Assembly: GCA_025360395.1 (NCBI GenBank)
Contig: JANYCH010000320.1
Coordinates: 1 to 11,408 of the forward strand
Reading direction: 5' to 3'
Length of the DNA stretch: 11,408 bases
Source: Cytophagales bacterium
GTDB lineage: Bacteria; Bacteroidota; Bacteroidia; Cytophagales; UBA9547
Of the stretch, positions 1 through 7,427 are shown piece by piece (position 1 is the first letter of the stretch; each line of letters opens with the position of its first letter). Both the position numbers and the translations under genes were made by a program. The notes beneath the pieces were generated by a model, which saw only the letters and a program-made list of their open reading frames with translations, searched no databases and was not told where the DNA came from.

Positions 1-545
1 GTCTTCAGCTGGGATTCAAAAATTACCTTTGGCCATCTAAAAGCTTAAAGTTCTCCTTTAGGATGATTTCAGGGGGCTTTGTTGTATATGATTCTATTGC
101 AAAAATGGGAACTGTTAATACTTTGGATAGTACAAATACCCTTATTGGAGATTTTAAACTAAAAATCCCTTCTTACGATAGAAGCAGTAATGCCGTTGAA
201 CTGGTGAGAATAGGAATTGAAGATACAGCCAATGGTTATTTTGATTATCAATATATTTACATTAATAAAAATACTGTTCCTGTTATCACTTACATTCCTG
301 AAACTGCATCAGAAAACAGGTCACCAATAAAGGCTTATCCAAACCCGTGTGCTGAAACATTGTTTGTAGAAACATTTAATGGAGAAGAAGTTTCGCTCCG
401 TGACATGACGGGGAAACTATTAACAAGAAATATGGAAAGGTCTGGTATGGCAAGTTTTGATATGACAAAACTTCCTGAGGGTATATATTTTATCCAGGCA
501 CAAAATGGCAAATCGACTTCTTACAGGAAGGTTATAAAAAAATAG
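1..545 (+). CDS. C-terminal part of a T9SS-secreted protein (5' end outside the window), possibly an S8-type peptidase
   Basis: The reading frame is open from base 3, the first complete codon, so the gene begins upstream of the window. The ATG at 63 is internal. What remains is about 110 residues of beta-rich sequence, with motifs such as KFSFRMISG, GFVVYDS and FDYQYIYINKNT, and then a T9SS type A sorting domain of about 75 residues. That domain shows AYPNPC, LRDMTGKLL, LPEGIYFIQ and a final YRKVIKK. Such tails are recognised after Sec export, and the protein is then moved across the outer membrane and released or anchored. The beta-sandwich before the tail resembles, from memory, the C-terminal domains of S8 (subtilisin-like) peptidases in Bacteroidota. 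No catalytic part is visible, so the enzyme type is a guess. The stop lies 4 nt before cinA, so the two are probably co-transcribed. Confidence 0.85.
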   Translation, partial: LQLGFKNYLWPSKSLKFSFRMISGGFVVYDSIAKMGTVNTLDSTNTLIGDFKLKIPSYDRSSNAVELVRIGIEDTANGYFDYQYIYINKNTVPVITYIPETASENRSPIKAYPNPCAETLFVETFNGEEVSLRDMTGKLLTRNMERSGMASFDMTKLPEGIYFIQAQNGKSTSYRKVIKK

Positions 546-549
546 GCAT

Positions 550-1803
550 ATGAAAGAGGTTATTGCAGAAATAGTTACGATTGGCGATGAAATCCTTTTT
601 GGACAAATAACGGATACCAATTCCCAATGGCTTGCAGAACAACTTGGCCTTTTAGGTATAAAAGTTAAAAGAAAAGTTTCAGTTGGAGATGAACAATCAG
701 AGTTGCTTCAAATATTTAAAGAATCAGAAGGCAGGGCCGATATTATAATTCTAACAGGCGGTCTCGGCCCAACATCAGACGATATAACCAAACCAGCTTT
801 ATGCCTTCACTTTAACTGTGGATTGAAAATGGACGAGCAGGTCCTGGAACATGTGACCGAATTCTTTGAGAAAAGAAACCGGCCAATGCTGGAGGTAAAC
901 CGACAGCAAGCAGCCATTCCCGAAAAATCCAGAGTCTTGTTTAATGAAATGGGCACCGCACCAGGATTATGGCTGGAGAAAATGGGAAAAGTATTCATCG
1001 CTTTGCCAGGAGTACCTTATGAGATGAAAGAAATCATGAGATCTTCCGGACTGCCGGAATTAAAGAAGTATTTCAATCCTCCTGTAATTCTTCATAAAGT
1101 AATCAGGACTGTTGGATTAGGTGAATCTTTTTTGGCCGAAAACATTAAAGATTGGGAATCAGAACTACCTGAACACATAAAACTAGCCTATCTTCCTTCT
1201 CCCGGAATGGTCAAACTCAGACTTACAGCCAAAGGCGACACTGAAGCAGTACTTTTGAAAGAATTAAATTATCAAACAGAAAAGGTTAATAAATTAATTG
1301 GCAAATACATTTTTGGGGAAGGTGGCCTGGAACTTGAGCAGGCAATCGGCAATCTTTTAATTGAAAAAAAATTGACGATTTCAACCGCTGAAAGCTGTAC
1401 CGGAGGAAATATCAGCAGCATATTGACTTCAGTTCCTGGCAGTTCAACATATTTCAAGGGCTCAATTGTAGCTTACGACAATAATGTCAAAATTCGTCAG
1501 TTAAAGGTAAAACCTTCCACACTGAATGAGTTTGGGGCAGTTTCAGAACAAACAGTATTGGAGATGGCCAAAAATGTCAGGGAGATTTTAGAAACTGACA
1601 TTGCCATAGCTGTTTCGGGAGTTGCCGGCCCTGGTGGGGGAACAGAAGAAAAGCCGGTAGGGACTATTTGGATCGCCTATTCAGACCAAAACCAAACGAT
1701 AGCCAAAAAACTGAACCTTACAAAAGACCGCAAACTTAATATAAAACTCACAACTGTGATTGCCTTGAACTTTGTAAGGGAAAATCTGGGACAAGGATTG
1801 TAA
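550..1803 (+). CDS. cinA: CinA: competence/damage-inducible protein A, NMN amidohydrolase
   Basis: This is a full-length two-domain CinA of 417 residues, the usual length. Residues 1-170 form the MoaB/MogA-like (COG1058) domain, with IVTIGDEILFGQ near the start and TGGLGPTSDD at 69-78. Residues 260-412 form the PncC-type amidase domain, with AESCTGG at 280-286 (the conserved Ser is 282), PGSSTYFKG at 296-304 and SGVAGPGGG at 356-364. Known family chemistry is hydrolysis of nicotinamide mononucleotide to nicotinate mononucleotide plus ammonia by the C-terminal domain. In some members the N-terminal domain has ADP-ribose pyrophosphatase activity. Together these feed pyridine-nucleotide recycling in the cytoplasm. 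The ATG at 550 fits the known N-terminus, and no Shine-Dalgarno is evident. It follows the T9SS gene by 4 nt and ends inside a terminator hairpin. The name reflects naming history and does not prove a competence role here. Confidence 0.97.
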   Translation: MKEVIAEIVTIGDEILFGQITDTNSQWLAEQLGLLGIKVKRKVSVGDEQSELLQIFKESEGRADIIILTGGLGPTSDDITKPALCLHFNCGLKMDEQVLEHVTEFFEKRNRPMLEVNRQQAAIPEKSRVLFNEMGTAPGLWLEKMGKVFIALPGVPYEMKEIMRSSGLPELKKYFNPPVILHKVIRTVGLGESFLAENIKDWESELPEHIKLAYLPSPGMVKLRLTAKGDTEAVLLKELNYQTEKVNKLIGKYIFGEGGLELEQAIGNLLIEKKLTISTAESCTGGNISSILTSVPGSSTYFKGSIVAYDNNVKIRQLKVKPSTLNEFGAVSEQTVLEMAKNVREILETDIAIAVSGVAGPGGGTEEKPVGTIWIAYSDQNQTIAKKLNLTKDRKLNIKLTTVIALNFVRENLGQGL

Positions 1804-1822
1804 TCCCTGTCCCGATTTTTTT
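1788..1822 (+). terminator. Rho-independent terminator of cinA, overlapping its stop codon
   Basis: The sequence GGGACAAGGAT (1788-1798) pairs with ATCCCTGTCCC (1803-1813) through 10 Watson-Crick pairs and one A-C mismatch, with a TGTA loop. Bases GA and then seven T (1816-1822) follow. The last cinA codons and the TAA at 1801-1803 lie inside the hairpin, and the T-run supplies part of the mscL stop codon on the other strand. On the minus strand only a short T-run follows the hairpin, so it would be a weaker terminator for mscL. Confidence 0.85.
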
Positions 1823-2264
1823 ATAAACTTTTGGTTTTCAACAAATCCCTGATTTCAGTTAACAACATTTCCTCTGTAGTAGGTGCAGCAACTGGCAATG
1901 TAGGCTGAGCTGCTTCTTTTCTTTTTAATCTGTTGATAGCCTGAACCATTAAAAATATGATAAAGGCCAGGATAATAAAATTGATACTTACCGTCACAAA
2001 ATTTCCCCAGGCAAATACAGGACCCAGTTTTTTAGCCTCAACAAGGGTTATTTTTTGAGATTCGGCCAGCCTTGTGGCTTTATTTAAACCAACATATAAA
2101 TTAGAAAAATCACTATTTCCGAATATTCCCACAATTGGCATAATCAGGTCGTTTACCACAGAATCAACAATTTTATGAAATGCACCTCCAATGATCACCC
2201 CAATTGCCAGGTCCATTACATTTCCTTTTATTGCAAACTCTTTAAACTCTTTTAAAATGGCCAT
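1821..2264 (-). CDS. mscL: Large-conductance mechanosensitive channel MscL
   Basis: The protein has 147 residues, slightly longer than the E. coli form (136). MscL is a homopentameric inner-membrane pore that opens under membrane tension and releases solutes during osmotic downshock. The N-terminal amphipathic helix MAILKEFKEFAIKGN matches the family signature. TM1 (about 16-45) keeps the gate residues Leu19 and Val23 in DLAIGVIIGGAF. A periplasmic loop follows (about 46-83), then TM2 (about 84-111). The cytoplasmic end carries the conserved EEMLLTEIRDLL helix (131-142). The start is the ATG at 2262-2264. It is transcribed alone: convergent with cinA (17 nt between stops) and divergent from the SUMF1-like gene. 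Nothing is missing or unusual. Confidence 0.98.
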   Translation of the reverse strand: MAILKEFKEFAIKGNVMDLAIGVIIGGAFHKIVDSVVNDLIMPIVGIFGNSDFSNLYVGLNKATRLAESQKITLVEAKKLGPVFAWGNFVTVSINFIILAFIIFLMVQAINRLKRKEAAQPTLPVAAPTTEEMLLTEIRDLLKTKSL

Positions 2265-2338
2265 AAGTAAAAGTTTTATTTATTTAATTCAATTAAACTC
2301 AATATAATTTTAATTTCCAATATGTACCTGTATTTTTG
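2265..2338 (+). promoter_or_regulatory. Divergent promoter region between mscL and the SUMF1-like operon
   Basis: This very AT-rich 74-base gap must hold the promoters for both directions. On the plus strand TATTTTTG (2331-2338) matches the Bacteroidota -7 consensus TAnnTTTG exactly. I see no convincing TTTG -33 element at the right distance. If used, it would put the transcript start only a few bases before the ATG at 2348, giving a near-leaderless message. The match is short and could be chance in such AT-rich DNA. Confidence 0.25.
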
Positions 2339-3283
2339 ATGTTCTTTATGTTGAAAAAAGCTTTATATATTGTTTTTGTTCTGCTTTCTTTTAGCCTTGT
2401 GGCGCAAAGAAAATATGAGGCCTTTGATATAATCAACGATAGCCTGGTAGTTCCACCCAATGGAATATACCTGATTGATAACATCTTTATGGATGATGCT
2501 GAAGTAATGAACAGCCATTATCTTGAATATCTTCATTTTCTGGCGCAGGATTCTTCTGATGAAGCGATAATAAAAGCATATCCGGACACGGCAATTTTTG
2601 GCAAAAGACACTTAAATGAATTTCTGAAAATCAGAAAGGAGTATTATAGAAAACAAGGCAAAAAGCATAAACCCATTGCTCTGCTTTTTCATGACGATGT
2701 AATTCATTCACCTTCATCAAAGCATCATTGGTATAACTATTTTTCTTACAGGGAAACGCAGAGTTTCCCTGTTGTCGGTATTGATTATCAGCAGGCTGTT
2801 TCTTATTGCAAATGGAGGTCAGACCTGGTCAGCAATTATTTCAATGAAGTTTTAAAAAGCAAGCCTAAATACAGGGCATTTAAAGACAAAATAGTAAGGT
2901 TTGAATTTTTTCTGCCAACTGAAGCCGAATGGGAAAGTGCAGCGTGCGCAAAGTTGGATCCTGTGGTTTCACCGTTAGGACTAAAAGAAGTTCCAGCAGA
3001 CAGTCTTCTTTATTTCAACATTAAGTTTGCTGATAATGTTAAAATAAAAAATAAGATAGAACCGGAATATATTTATTCTCATAGGCCTAATACATTGGGA
3101 TTCTATAATATGATAGGCAATGTAAGCGAAATGACAGCCGTGAAAGGAATCAGCAAAGGAGGAGGTTATATCCATACTGCTACCCAATGCGATATCAAAA
3201 ACCATATTCCATACACTAAACCTCATAAATGGCTTGGATTCAGGTGTGTTTGTAAAGTTTGGGTAACCCCACTTCAGAATTGA
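2339..3283 (+). CDS. Exported SUMF1/FGE-like (formylglycine-generating-enzyme-sulfatase domain) protein, probably non-catalytic
   Basis: Of the possible starts, ATG 2339 is used here. ATG 2348 gives the cleaner signal peptide (MLKKALYIVFVLLSFSLVAQ), and TTG 2336 is also in frame. From ATG 2339 it has 314 residues. The mature part shows the FGE-sulfatase pattern in order: FPVVGIDYQQAVSYCKW (about 143-159), LPTEAEWESAA (about 192-202), GFYNMIGNVSEM (about 254-265), GGGY (274-277) and LGFRC (299-303). True FGE has a Cys-x4-Cys pair in its SYCxRYRC-type segment. Here the first position is Cys (TQCDIKNH) and the second is His, so sulfatase activation is unlikely. Bacteroidota use non-enzymatic SUMF1-like proteins such as GldJ and GldK as envelope components. 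This one lacks a lipobox and looks periplasmic, so a binding or structural role is inferred. Its stop overlaps the next start. Confidence 0.8.
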   Translation: MFFMLKKALYIVFVLLSFSLVAQRKYEAFDIINDSLVVPPNGIYLIDNIFMDDAEVMNSHYLEYLHFLAQDSSDEAIIKAYPDTAIFGKRHLNEFLKIRKEYYRKQGKKHKPIALLFHDDVIHSPSSKHHWYNYFSYRETQSFPVVGIDYQQAVSYCKWRSDLVSNYFNEVLKSKPKYRAFKDKIVRFEFFLPTEAEWESAACAKLDPVVSPLGLKEVPADSLLYFNIKFADNVKIKNKIEPEYIYSHRPNTLGFYNMIGNVSEMTAVKGISKGGGYIHTATQCDIKNHIPYTKPHKWLGFRCVCKVWVTPLQN

Positions 3284-3756
3284 TGAAAGTTTTTAACCAA
3301 TTTCTGATAATGGGCATTGCCCTGCTTTTGCTTACAACTTGCAACAGGGTAAAGGACAAGGTGAATTCTGAAAAACCTTTCTATCTGTATTTTGCGGATC
3401 AATCAGGGGTGCTAAAAGATACTTGTTTTGACAAGGTTTACGGTATAGGAAATACGAATCTTATCCCATGCGCAATAGGTCTCCAAGGTATAGAACTGCC
3501 ATTAAATATAACTACTGAAACAAGTTCTTTTGTATTCGTCAAAGATACTTTGGAAGATACCATTACACTTGATTATAAAAAATTTTACAGGCTGGCCACT
3601 ACTGAATATGAAGTTAGTTACAAAATAAAAAACCTTCCCAAAAATAGTTTTGATTCACTGAGTACACAATGCATTCCTCAGTTAACAGATCTTTGCAATG
3701 CTTATGAAGGATTATATGCAATCGTTTATACTAAAGTAAAATCCAGGAGAAAATAA
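3283..3756 (+). CDS. Small envelope lipoprotein, DUF6452-like
   Basis: The ATG at 3283-3285 overlaps the previous TGA as TGATG, so translation is probably coupled. A TTG start at 3259 is also open but lies inside the upstream gene. The 157-residue product begins with a lipoprotein signal, MKVFNQFLIMGIALLLLTTC. The lipid-carrying Cys would be residue 20, although Thr just before the Cys is uncommon in lipoboxes. The mature part is beta-rich, with the segment DTLEDTITLDYKKFYR followed by TTEYEVSYKI. The size, the layout and a DUF6048-like gene next door recall the DUF6452 lipoproteins of Bacteroidota. That assignment is from memory and not from a search. The function is unknown. Co-transcription suggests it works with the SUMF1-like protein and the barrel protein. 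Confidence 0.8.
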   Translation: MKVFNQFLIMGIALLLLTTCNRVKDKVNSEKPFYLYFADQSGVLKDTCFDKVYGIGNTNLIPCAIGLQGIELPLNITTETSSFVFVKDTLEDTITLDYKKFYRLATTEYEVSYKIKNLPKNSFDSLSTQCIPQLTDLCNAYEGLYAIVYTKVKSRRK

Positions 3757-3766
3757 TCCTTATAGA

Positions 3767-4555
3767 ATGAGATTGTATAAAATATCTGACAAAGCAGTGG
3801 GGTTATTTTGGAGACTGCTGCTCTTTTGGAGTATTGGTGCTGGAGCTGCAAATGCACAGTTTGTTAGTCAATGGAGCCTTGATGCATTACGGATTGGAAT
3901 TGATCCGATTAAATCCTGGTCAATGCTCTCTCATGCTGACAAACACTTGGACAGGCCTGTTTATTTTAACAATACGGAAGGATTTATTGAATTTCTTGTA
4001 CATCAGCGGACAAGTATTGTTTTTGAGGCAGGTTACAGCAATTCCAATTGGAACTTGTTTAAAAACACGCTTTTCTATAATAGCACCGGCACTTACTATC
4101 GCCTGGGTTTTGATTTTAATGTCTCAGAACCAGATCCGGATTATGAAGTTGACCTCGGATGGCGTATTGGTGTTAATTCCTTTAAAGAAAAGGCAAGGTT
4201 GGCCCTTCATGGAGACTATTGGAACCAGAATGTTGACGAACAACCTCTTTTATCACAGGGAAGTACTTATTGGGGAGAAATTGTGCTAGACCTAAAATAC
4301 AGGGTTTTCAAATATTCTACCAATAAGTATTTAAAAAACATCTGGTTTAATACCTCTTTCCGTTTTCGTTTCAAACAAAACGACTTAAAGGCAGAAACAC
4401 AACATCAATATTATATGCTGCCTGGTTATGGTTTTAACAGCCGGTATTTTGGCGGAATAAATTTCGGTTTAAGTTACTTTATAAAAATCAGGGAAAGAAA
4501 AGTGTATACCATCCACCATTTACACGATAATAAAGTTTTACTTCATCACAGATAG
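3767..4555 (+). CDS. Outer-membrane beta-barrel-like protein, DUF6048-like
   Basis: The 262-residue protein has a Sec signal peptide with cleavage expected after AGAANA (residue 30). The rest is alternating, aromatic-rich beta-strand sequence typical of small outer-membrane barrels. Visible strands include LDALRIGID, IVFEAGYSN, TYYRLGFDFN, LGWRIGVNSF, YWGEIVLDLKYRV, IWFNTSFRFRFK and FGGINFGLSYFIKI. The order GFIEF ... AGY ... GTYYRLGFDFN ... GWRIGVNSF ... LPGYGFN ... GLSYFI matches what I remember of DUF6048 proteins, often found beside DUF6452. No enzymatic motif is visible. It follows the lipoprotein by 10 nt and ends the operon, convergent with the TPR gene at a 19-base gap. It is probably an outer-membrane component whose lipoprotein partner precedes it, but its role is unknown. 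Confidence 0.78.
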   Translation: MRLYKISDKAVGLFWRLLLFWSIGAGAANAQFVSQWSLDALRIGIDPIKSWSMLSHADKHLDRPVYFNNTEGFIEFLVHQRTSIVFEAGYSNSNWNLFKNTLFYNSTGTYYRLGFDFNVSEPDPDYEVDLGWRIGVNSFKEKARLALHGDYWNQNVDEQPLLSQGSTYWGEIVLDLKYRVFKYSTNKYLKNIWFNTSFRFRFKQNDLKAETQHQYYMLPGYGFNSRYFGGINFGLSYFIKIRERKVYTIHHLHDNKVLLHHR

Positions 4556-4574
4556 TATTAAGTCAGTTTAAGTT

Positions 4575-5771
4575 TTATCCTTTGGGGATATTCTTTTTTT
4601 TACACTTATGCTTTTCTATAAAGTCGGAAGCTTCTTTTATTATAGTTTCTTCGTCTTTATCAGCGTATTTTTTAATTTTTTGGTAACATATACAGGCTTC
4701 TTCCAGTTTACCTTCCCTGCCTAATAGAGAGCCTAAATGTGCATTGGCATGTAAATAATAGCCGGTTTTGTAAGCCTTTGCCTCTTCGCCAAAGTCTATG
4801 GTCCTCTTAAAAAAATTCTTGGATTTTTCCGGGTCTTTTTTGAAGTTGTAGATATAACCAAGCATATAGGCCGAAAAGCGACCTGTCAAGGCATCGTAAC
4901 CAACATAATGACTGTCTATTTTGGCAATGGCGTTTAGTGCGACCTTTTCTGTCTCTTGAAAATTTCCGGATGAAAACAGCAAACGGCAATAGAATCTTTG
5001 AAAGAAGGGATTATCAGGAAAGGTAGCGTATAAATATTTAGCTATAGGGATTGCAGCTTTGGCATTTTCTTCCTCTAGTGTATAAATGCGCATCAGGTAG
5101 CTTTGGGCCTCCGTCCGGGTAAAAAAGGCGTTGTTTGAGCAAAAGGTCAATTGTTCAATTCCCAGTTTTTTATTTCCCTTTGGAAAAAGCGCCAAAACTG
5201 GTTTTAACCATACCATGGTTTCGCCAAGATATTCTGCATAATAATTATATAAACCATCGCCAAACATGAATTCAGGGCTTAAATCTCCCTTTTCCTTGCT
5301 TTTTTGCATGTAGGTCATGGCATTTTTGCCTGGACCAATGGCTTTTGCATACTTGCCACGGTCTGAGAGGATCCTGCCTTTAAACCCATAAGCTGCTGAC
5401 AGAAAAAAAGCCCCTTCAGTTGAAATTTTAGTGTCTTTAGATTCAAACAATGGTTCGGCATATTTTATGCTGGAGTCCATATAAGCCAGGATTTTATCAT
5501 CGTAAGCAGTGTTATCGTCGTTTGCCTGAAACTTCCAGAAATTGCTCAATCCCATCAGGAAATAAGGCATCGGGTGTTGCGGATATTTAGCTCGGAGTTT
5601 TAAAAATTCAGATTCTGCCTGTGGGAATTTAAAATTGTACATATTGTTTACAGCATCGGTCATGTCAATTTGCACGTCCATGTCTGTGAGCAAGCTTATT
5701 AAATCAGGTTGTTTTTTTTGTGCAAACAGCACATTAACCGAAAAAAGGAAGAATATAAATCTTTTTGTCAT
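4575..5771 (-). CDS. Exported TPR-like (tetratricopeptide) repeat protein
   Basis: The start is taken as ATG 5769-5771, giving 398 residues with a clear signal peptide, MTKRFIFFLFSVNVLFA, followed by QKKQ. A TTG at 5798 is in frame but would bury the signal peptide behind nine residues. The mature part is alpha-helical, with repeated A/G/Y spacing typical of TPR hairpins. Examples are FKFPQAESEFLKLRAKYPQHPMP, SSGNFQETEKVALNAI and REGKLEEACICYQKIKKYA. TPR proteins are scaffolds for protein-protein contacts, so this one probably works in the periplasm. No enzymatic motif is visible and no partner can be named. It lies 28 nt downstream of the kinase-like gene on the same strand, so the two are likely one transcript. 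A T8 run near 5712-5719 is read through intact. Confidence 0.82.
   Translation of the reverse strand: MTKRFIFFLFSVNVLFAQKKQPDLISLLTDMDVQIDMTDAVNNMYNFKFPQAESEFLKLRAKYPQHPMPYFLMGLSNFWKFQANDDNTAYDDKILAYMDSSIKYAEPLFESKDTKISTEGAFFLSAAYGFKGRILSDRGKYAKAIGPGKNAMTYMQKSKEKGDLSPEFMFGDGLYNYYAEYLGETMVWLKPVLALFPKGNKKLGIEQLTFCSNNAFFTRTEAQSYLMRIYTLEEENAKAAIPIAKYLYATFPDNPFFQRFYCRLLFSSGNFQETEKVALNAIAKIDSHYVGYDALTGRFSAYMLGYIYNFKKDPEKSKNFFKRTIDFGEEAKAYKTGYYLHANAHLGSLLGREGKLEEACICYQKIKKYADKDEETIIKEASDFIEKHKCKKKNIPKG
4576..4601 (+). terminator. Weak terminator-like hairpin after the three-gene envelope operon
   Basis: TATCC (4576-4580) pairs with GGATA (4586-4590) around a TTTGG loop, and TTC plus eight T (4594-4601) follow. 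AAG and CTT flanks could extend the stem with an internal loop. The stem is short and lies inside the 3' end of the opposing TPR gene, so it may be chance. Confidence 0.35.
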
Positions 5772-5799
5772 TGGTAGTATAATACAAAAACCGTGCAAC

Positions 5800-6819
5800 C
5801 TAGCTGTTATTTAGCAACAAACGCAAACTTACCCTTAACAGTTCGCCCATGTTCCGGCATTCAAGAAAAGGTTTATAATGATAATGTTCTGCAAGGGAAT
5901 GGGCAAGCTCTCTTTCATATTCATTACTTGAAAGGGTATCCTGAACAGAAGCATCGCCAAGCTCTTTGATCCTGTAACGGTAACTGCGCATTCTGTGCGC
6001 CATCAATGCCCTTTCTTCCCGTTTATATTGTCTTTCACTTTCGGCAGAAATATGGCCCAGGCCAAGTTTTAAAATTGGGTTATTCTGTTTGAAATACTGT
6101 GGCATGTAAATATGTTTTCGGCCATCATAAGATTGCTGGTCGAAGTCTATTGCCCTTATCCGGTAACTTATTTCATCAAAGTCAGGGATCATTTCTATTA
6201 CATAATTGCTGGAATGCATATCGCCAAGGAGCCTGATAAAACACCTTTCGTTGAATTTTATAAACTCTTTGGCAAGCCTGGTCTTATTCAATGTAGCATC
6301 GTTGAGATGGTACTTTATGAAACGATCCCCTGGAATCCCCATAATATGTTCTTCAATAAGAGTATCGCCATCAACATAATAGCTCATTCTGTTAGGCGAA
6401 AGTACATGTTCCAGTTCAAGTCCGTAAATCCTGGAAGCATCGGCATTTTTTATATAGAAATAATCGAAGTTATCGTTTAGTTTGTTCACTATCCTAATCC
6501 GGAATGGCCGTGTGTTGCCATACATACATAAGTCTATCCTGTCTATGGTAAGGTGCTTCATTACGCTCATATCACCATTTGCTTTCAGGATAGCATAAAG
6601 CTTTTTGAGACTCTGGTAAATATGTTCCATGTCATTCTGGCTATAGAGCACTGTAACCCACAGCGTATCTGTACCATCAAGATCGTAAAGTGGAATAGAA
6701 CCCTCGTGGCGCAATAAATCCTGGTATTGAATGGGCATGCGTTTTTCCCTTTCGTATTCAATAAGATAATTTCTTAAGTGCTTTGAGATTTTGTAGGGCA
6801 CTTTTTTTTGCGTGATCAT
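5800..6819 (-). CDS. Conserved unknown with an apparent APH/choline-kinase-type phosphotransferase core
   Basis: The 339-residue protein has no signal peptide or membrane segment, so it is probably cytoplasmic. I do not recognise a named family, but the motif order matches the aminoglycoside-phosphotransferase/HipA type of kinase fold. A lysine in FYIKNADASRIYG (Lys124) could be the N-lobe ATP lysine, and ELEHVL (133-140) could supply the paired glutamate. IEEHIMGIPGD (155-165) resembles the hinge. GDMHSSN (199-205) matches the catalytic loop, with Asp200 as base and Asn205 as metal ligand. RAIDFDQ (222-228) matches the second metal-binding Asp (225). Residues 255-339 are charged and helical. 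The substrate is unknown. It is the first gene of a probable two-gene transcript with the TPR protein, and divergent from the NlpC/P60 gene across 65 bases. It could be a structural pseudokinase. Confidence 0.7.
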   Translation of the reverse strand: MITQKKVPYKISKHLRNYLIEYEREKRMPIQYQDLLRHEGSIPLYDLDGTDTLWVTVLYSQNDMEHIYQSLKKLYAILKANGDMSVMKHLTIDRIDLCMYGNTRPFRIRIVNKLNDNFDYFYIKNADASRIYGLELEHVLSPNRMSYYVDGDTLIEEHIMGIPGDRFIKYHLNDATLNKTRLAKEFIKFNERCFIRLLGDMHSSNYVIEMIPDFDEISYRIRAIDFDQQSYDGRKHIYMPQYFKQNNPILKLGLGHISAESERQYKREERALMAHRMRSYRYRIKELGDASVQDTLSSNEYERELAHSLAEHYHYKPFLECRNMGELLRVSLRLLLNNS

Positions 6820-6884
6820 ATTGGCCTGTTGGGTTCCTGTTTACGATTTTACAATATTTCCTTTTAAATGGCTAATTTTACTGT

Positions 6885-7406
6885 ATGAGGTATTTTGTTA
6901 TTTCTTCAGCGCTTTTATTGATTTTGTATTCCTGCAAATCTTCAAAAAGCACTTATACAATCCTAAAAGATCCTTCCGGCAATAAAAGTTTAACAAAAGC
7001 ATTGACTGTTCCTGCTTCAGGAAAAAAAGTTGAGGATGTTATCCATTCTGCAAAAAAATACCTGGGTACTCCTTATAAGTTCTCAGGAATGGATAGAAAC
7101 GGGATGGATTGTTCCGGATTAATTTGCCAGGCTTTCAGCGATGTCGGTGTTAAACTTCCGCATCAATCAGGAGAACAAAGTAAGCTTGGACAAAGTGTTT
7201 CTCTAAACAACCTTAAACCAGGCGACCTTATTTTTTTAGGCGCAACGAAAGGTTCCGACAAAGTGACACATGTAGGTCTTGTAGTAAAAGTCGAGACCGG
7301 CAAAATTATTTTTATTCATGCTTCTACTAAAAAGGGAGTTATAGAAGAGAACTTACTTGAAAAATGGTACCAACCTTTGTTTATAAAAGGTTCAAGGTTA
7401 TTTTAG
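6885..7406 (+). CDS. NlpC/P60 family cell-wall endopeptidase, lipoprotein
   Basis: The 173-residue protein starts with a lipoprotein signal, MRYFVISSALLLILYSC, with lipidated Cys17. The NlpC/P60 domain spans about 48-172: YLGTPYKFSG (59-68), the catalytic Cys76 in MDCSGL, the catalytic His129 in THVGLVV and a third polar residue, His145, in FIHAS. KPGDLIFL (111-118) is the usual strand before the active site. Family members cut peptidoglycan stem peptides, commonly the D-Glu to diaminopimelate bond, in the periplasm during growth or turnover. The length is typical of single-domain Bacteroidota members. The upstream 65 bases are AT-rich and divergent from the kinase-like gene, and I find no clear -33/-7 promoter pair there. 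It is probably co-transcribed with the next gene, 21 nt downstream. Confidence 0.93.
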   Translation: MRYFVISSALLLILYSCKSSKSTYTILKDPSGNKSLTKALTVPASGKKVEDVIHSAKKYLGTPYKFSGMDRNGMDCSGLICQAFSDVGVKLPHQSGEQSKLGQSVSLNNLKPGDLIFLGATKGSDKVTHVGLVVKVETGKIIFIHASTKKGVIEENLLEKWYQPLFIKGSRLF

Positions 7407-7427
7407 CATTTTAATCCGTCAAACTAC

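Noticed and set aside
2339..3283. Calling the SUMF1-like protein a sulfatase-activating formylglycine-generating enzyme
   Set aside because: The second cysteine of the catalytic pair is replaced by His, and no sulfatase gene is present in the window.
3834..4289. Plus-strand open frame of 151 codons inside the barrel-protein gene
   Set aside because: It overlaps in another frame a protein with a signal peptide and regular beta-strands. Its own translation has no export signal or motif.
6112..6480. Plus-strand open frame of 122 codons opposite the kinase-like gene
   Set aside because: It is antisense to a gene with a coherent motif order and has no recognisable start context or domain.
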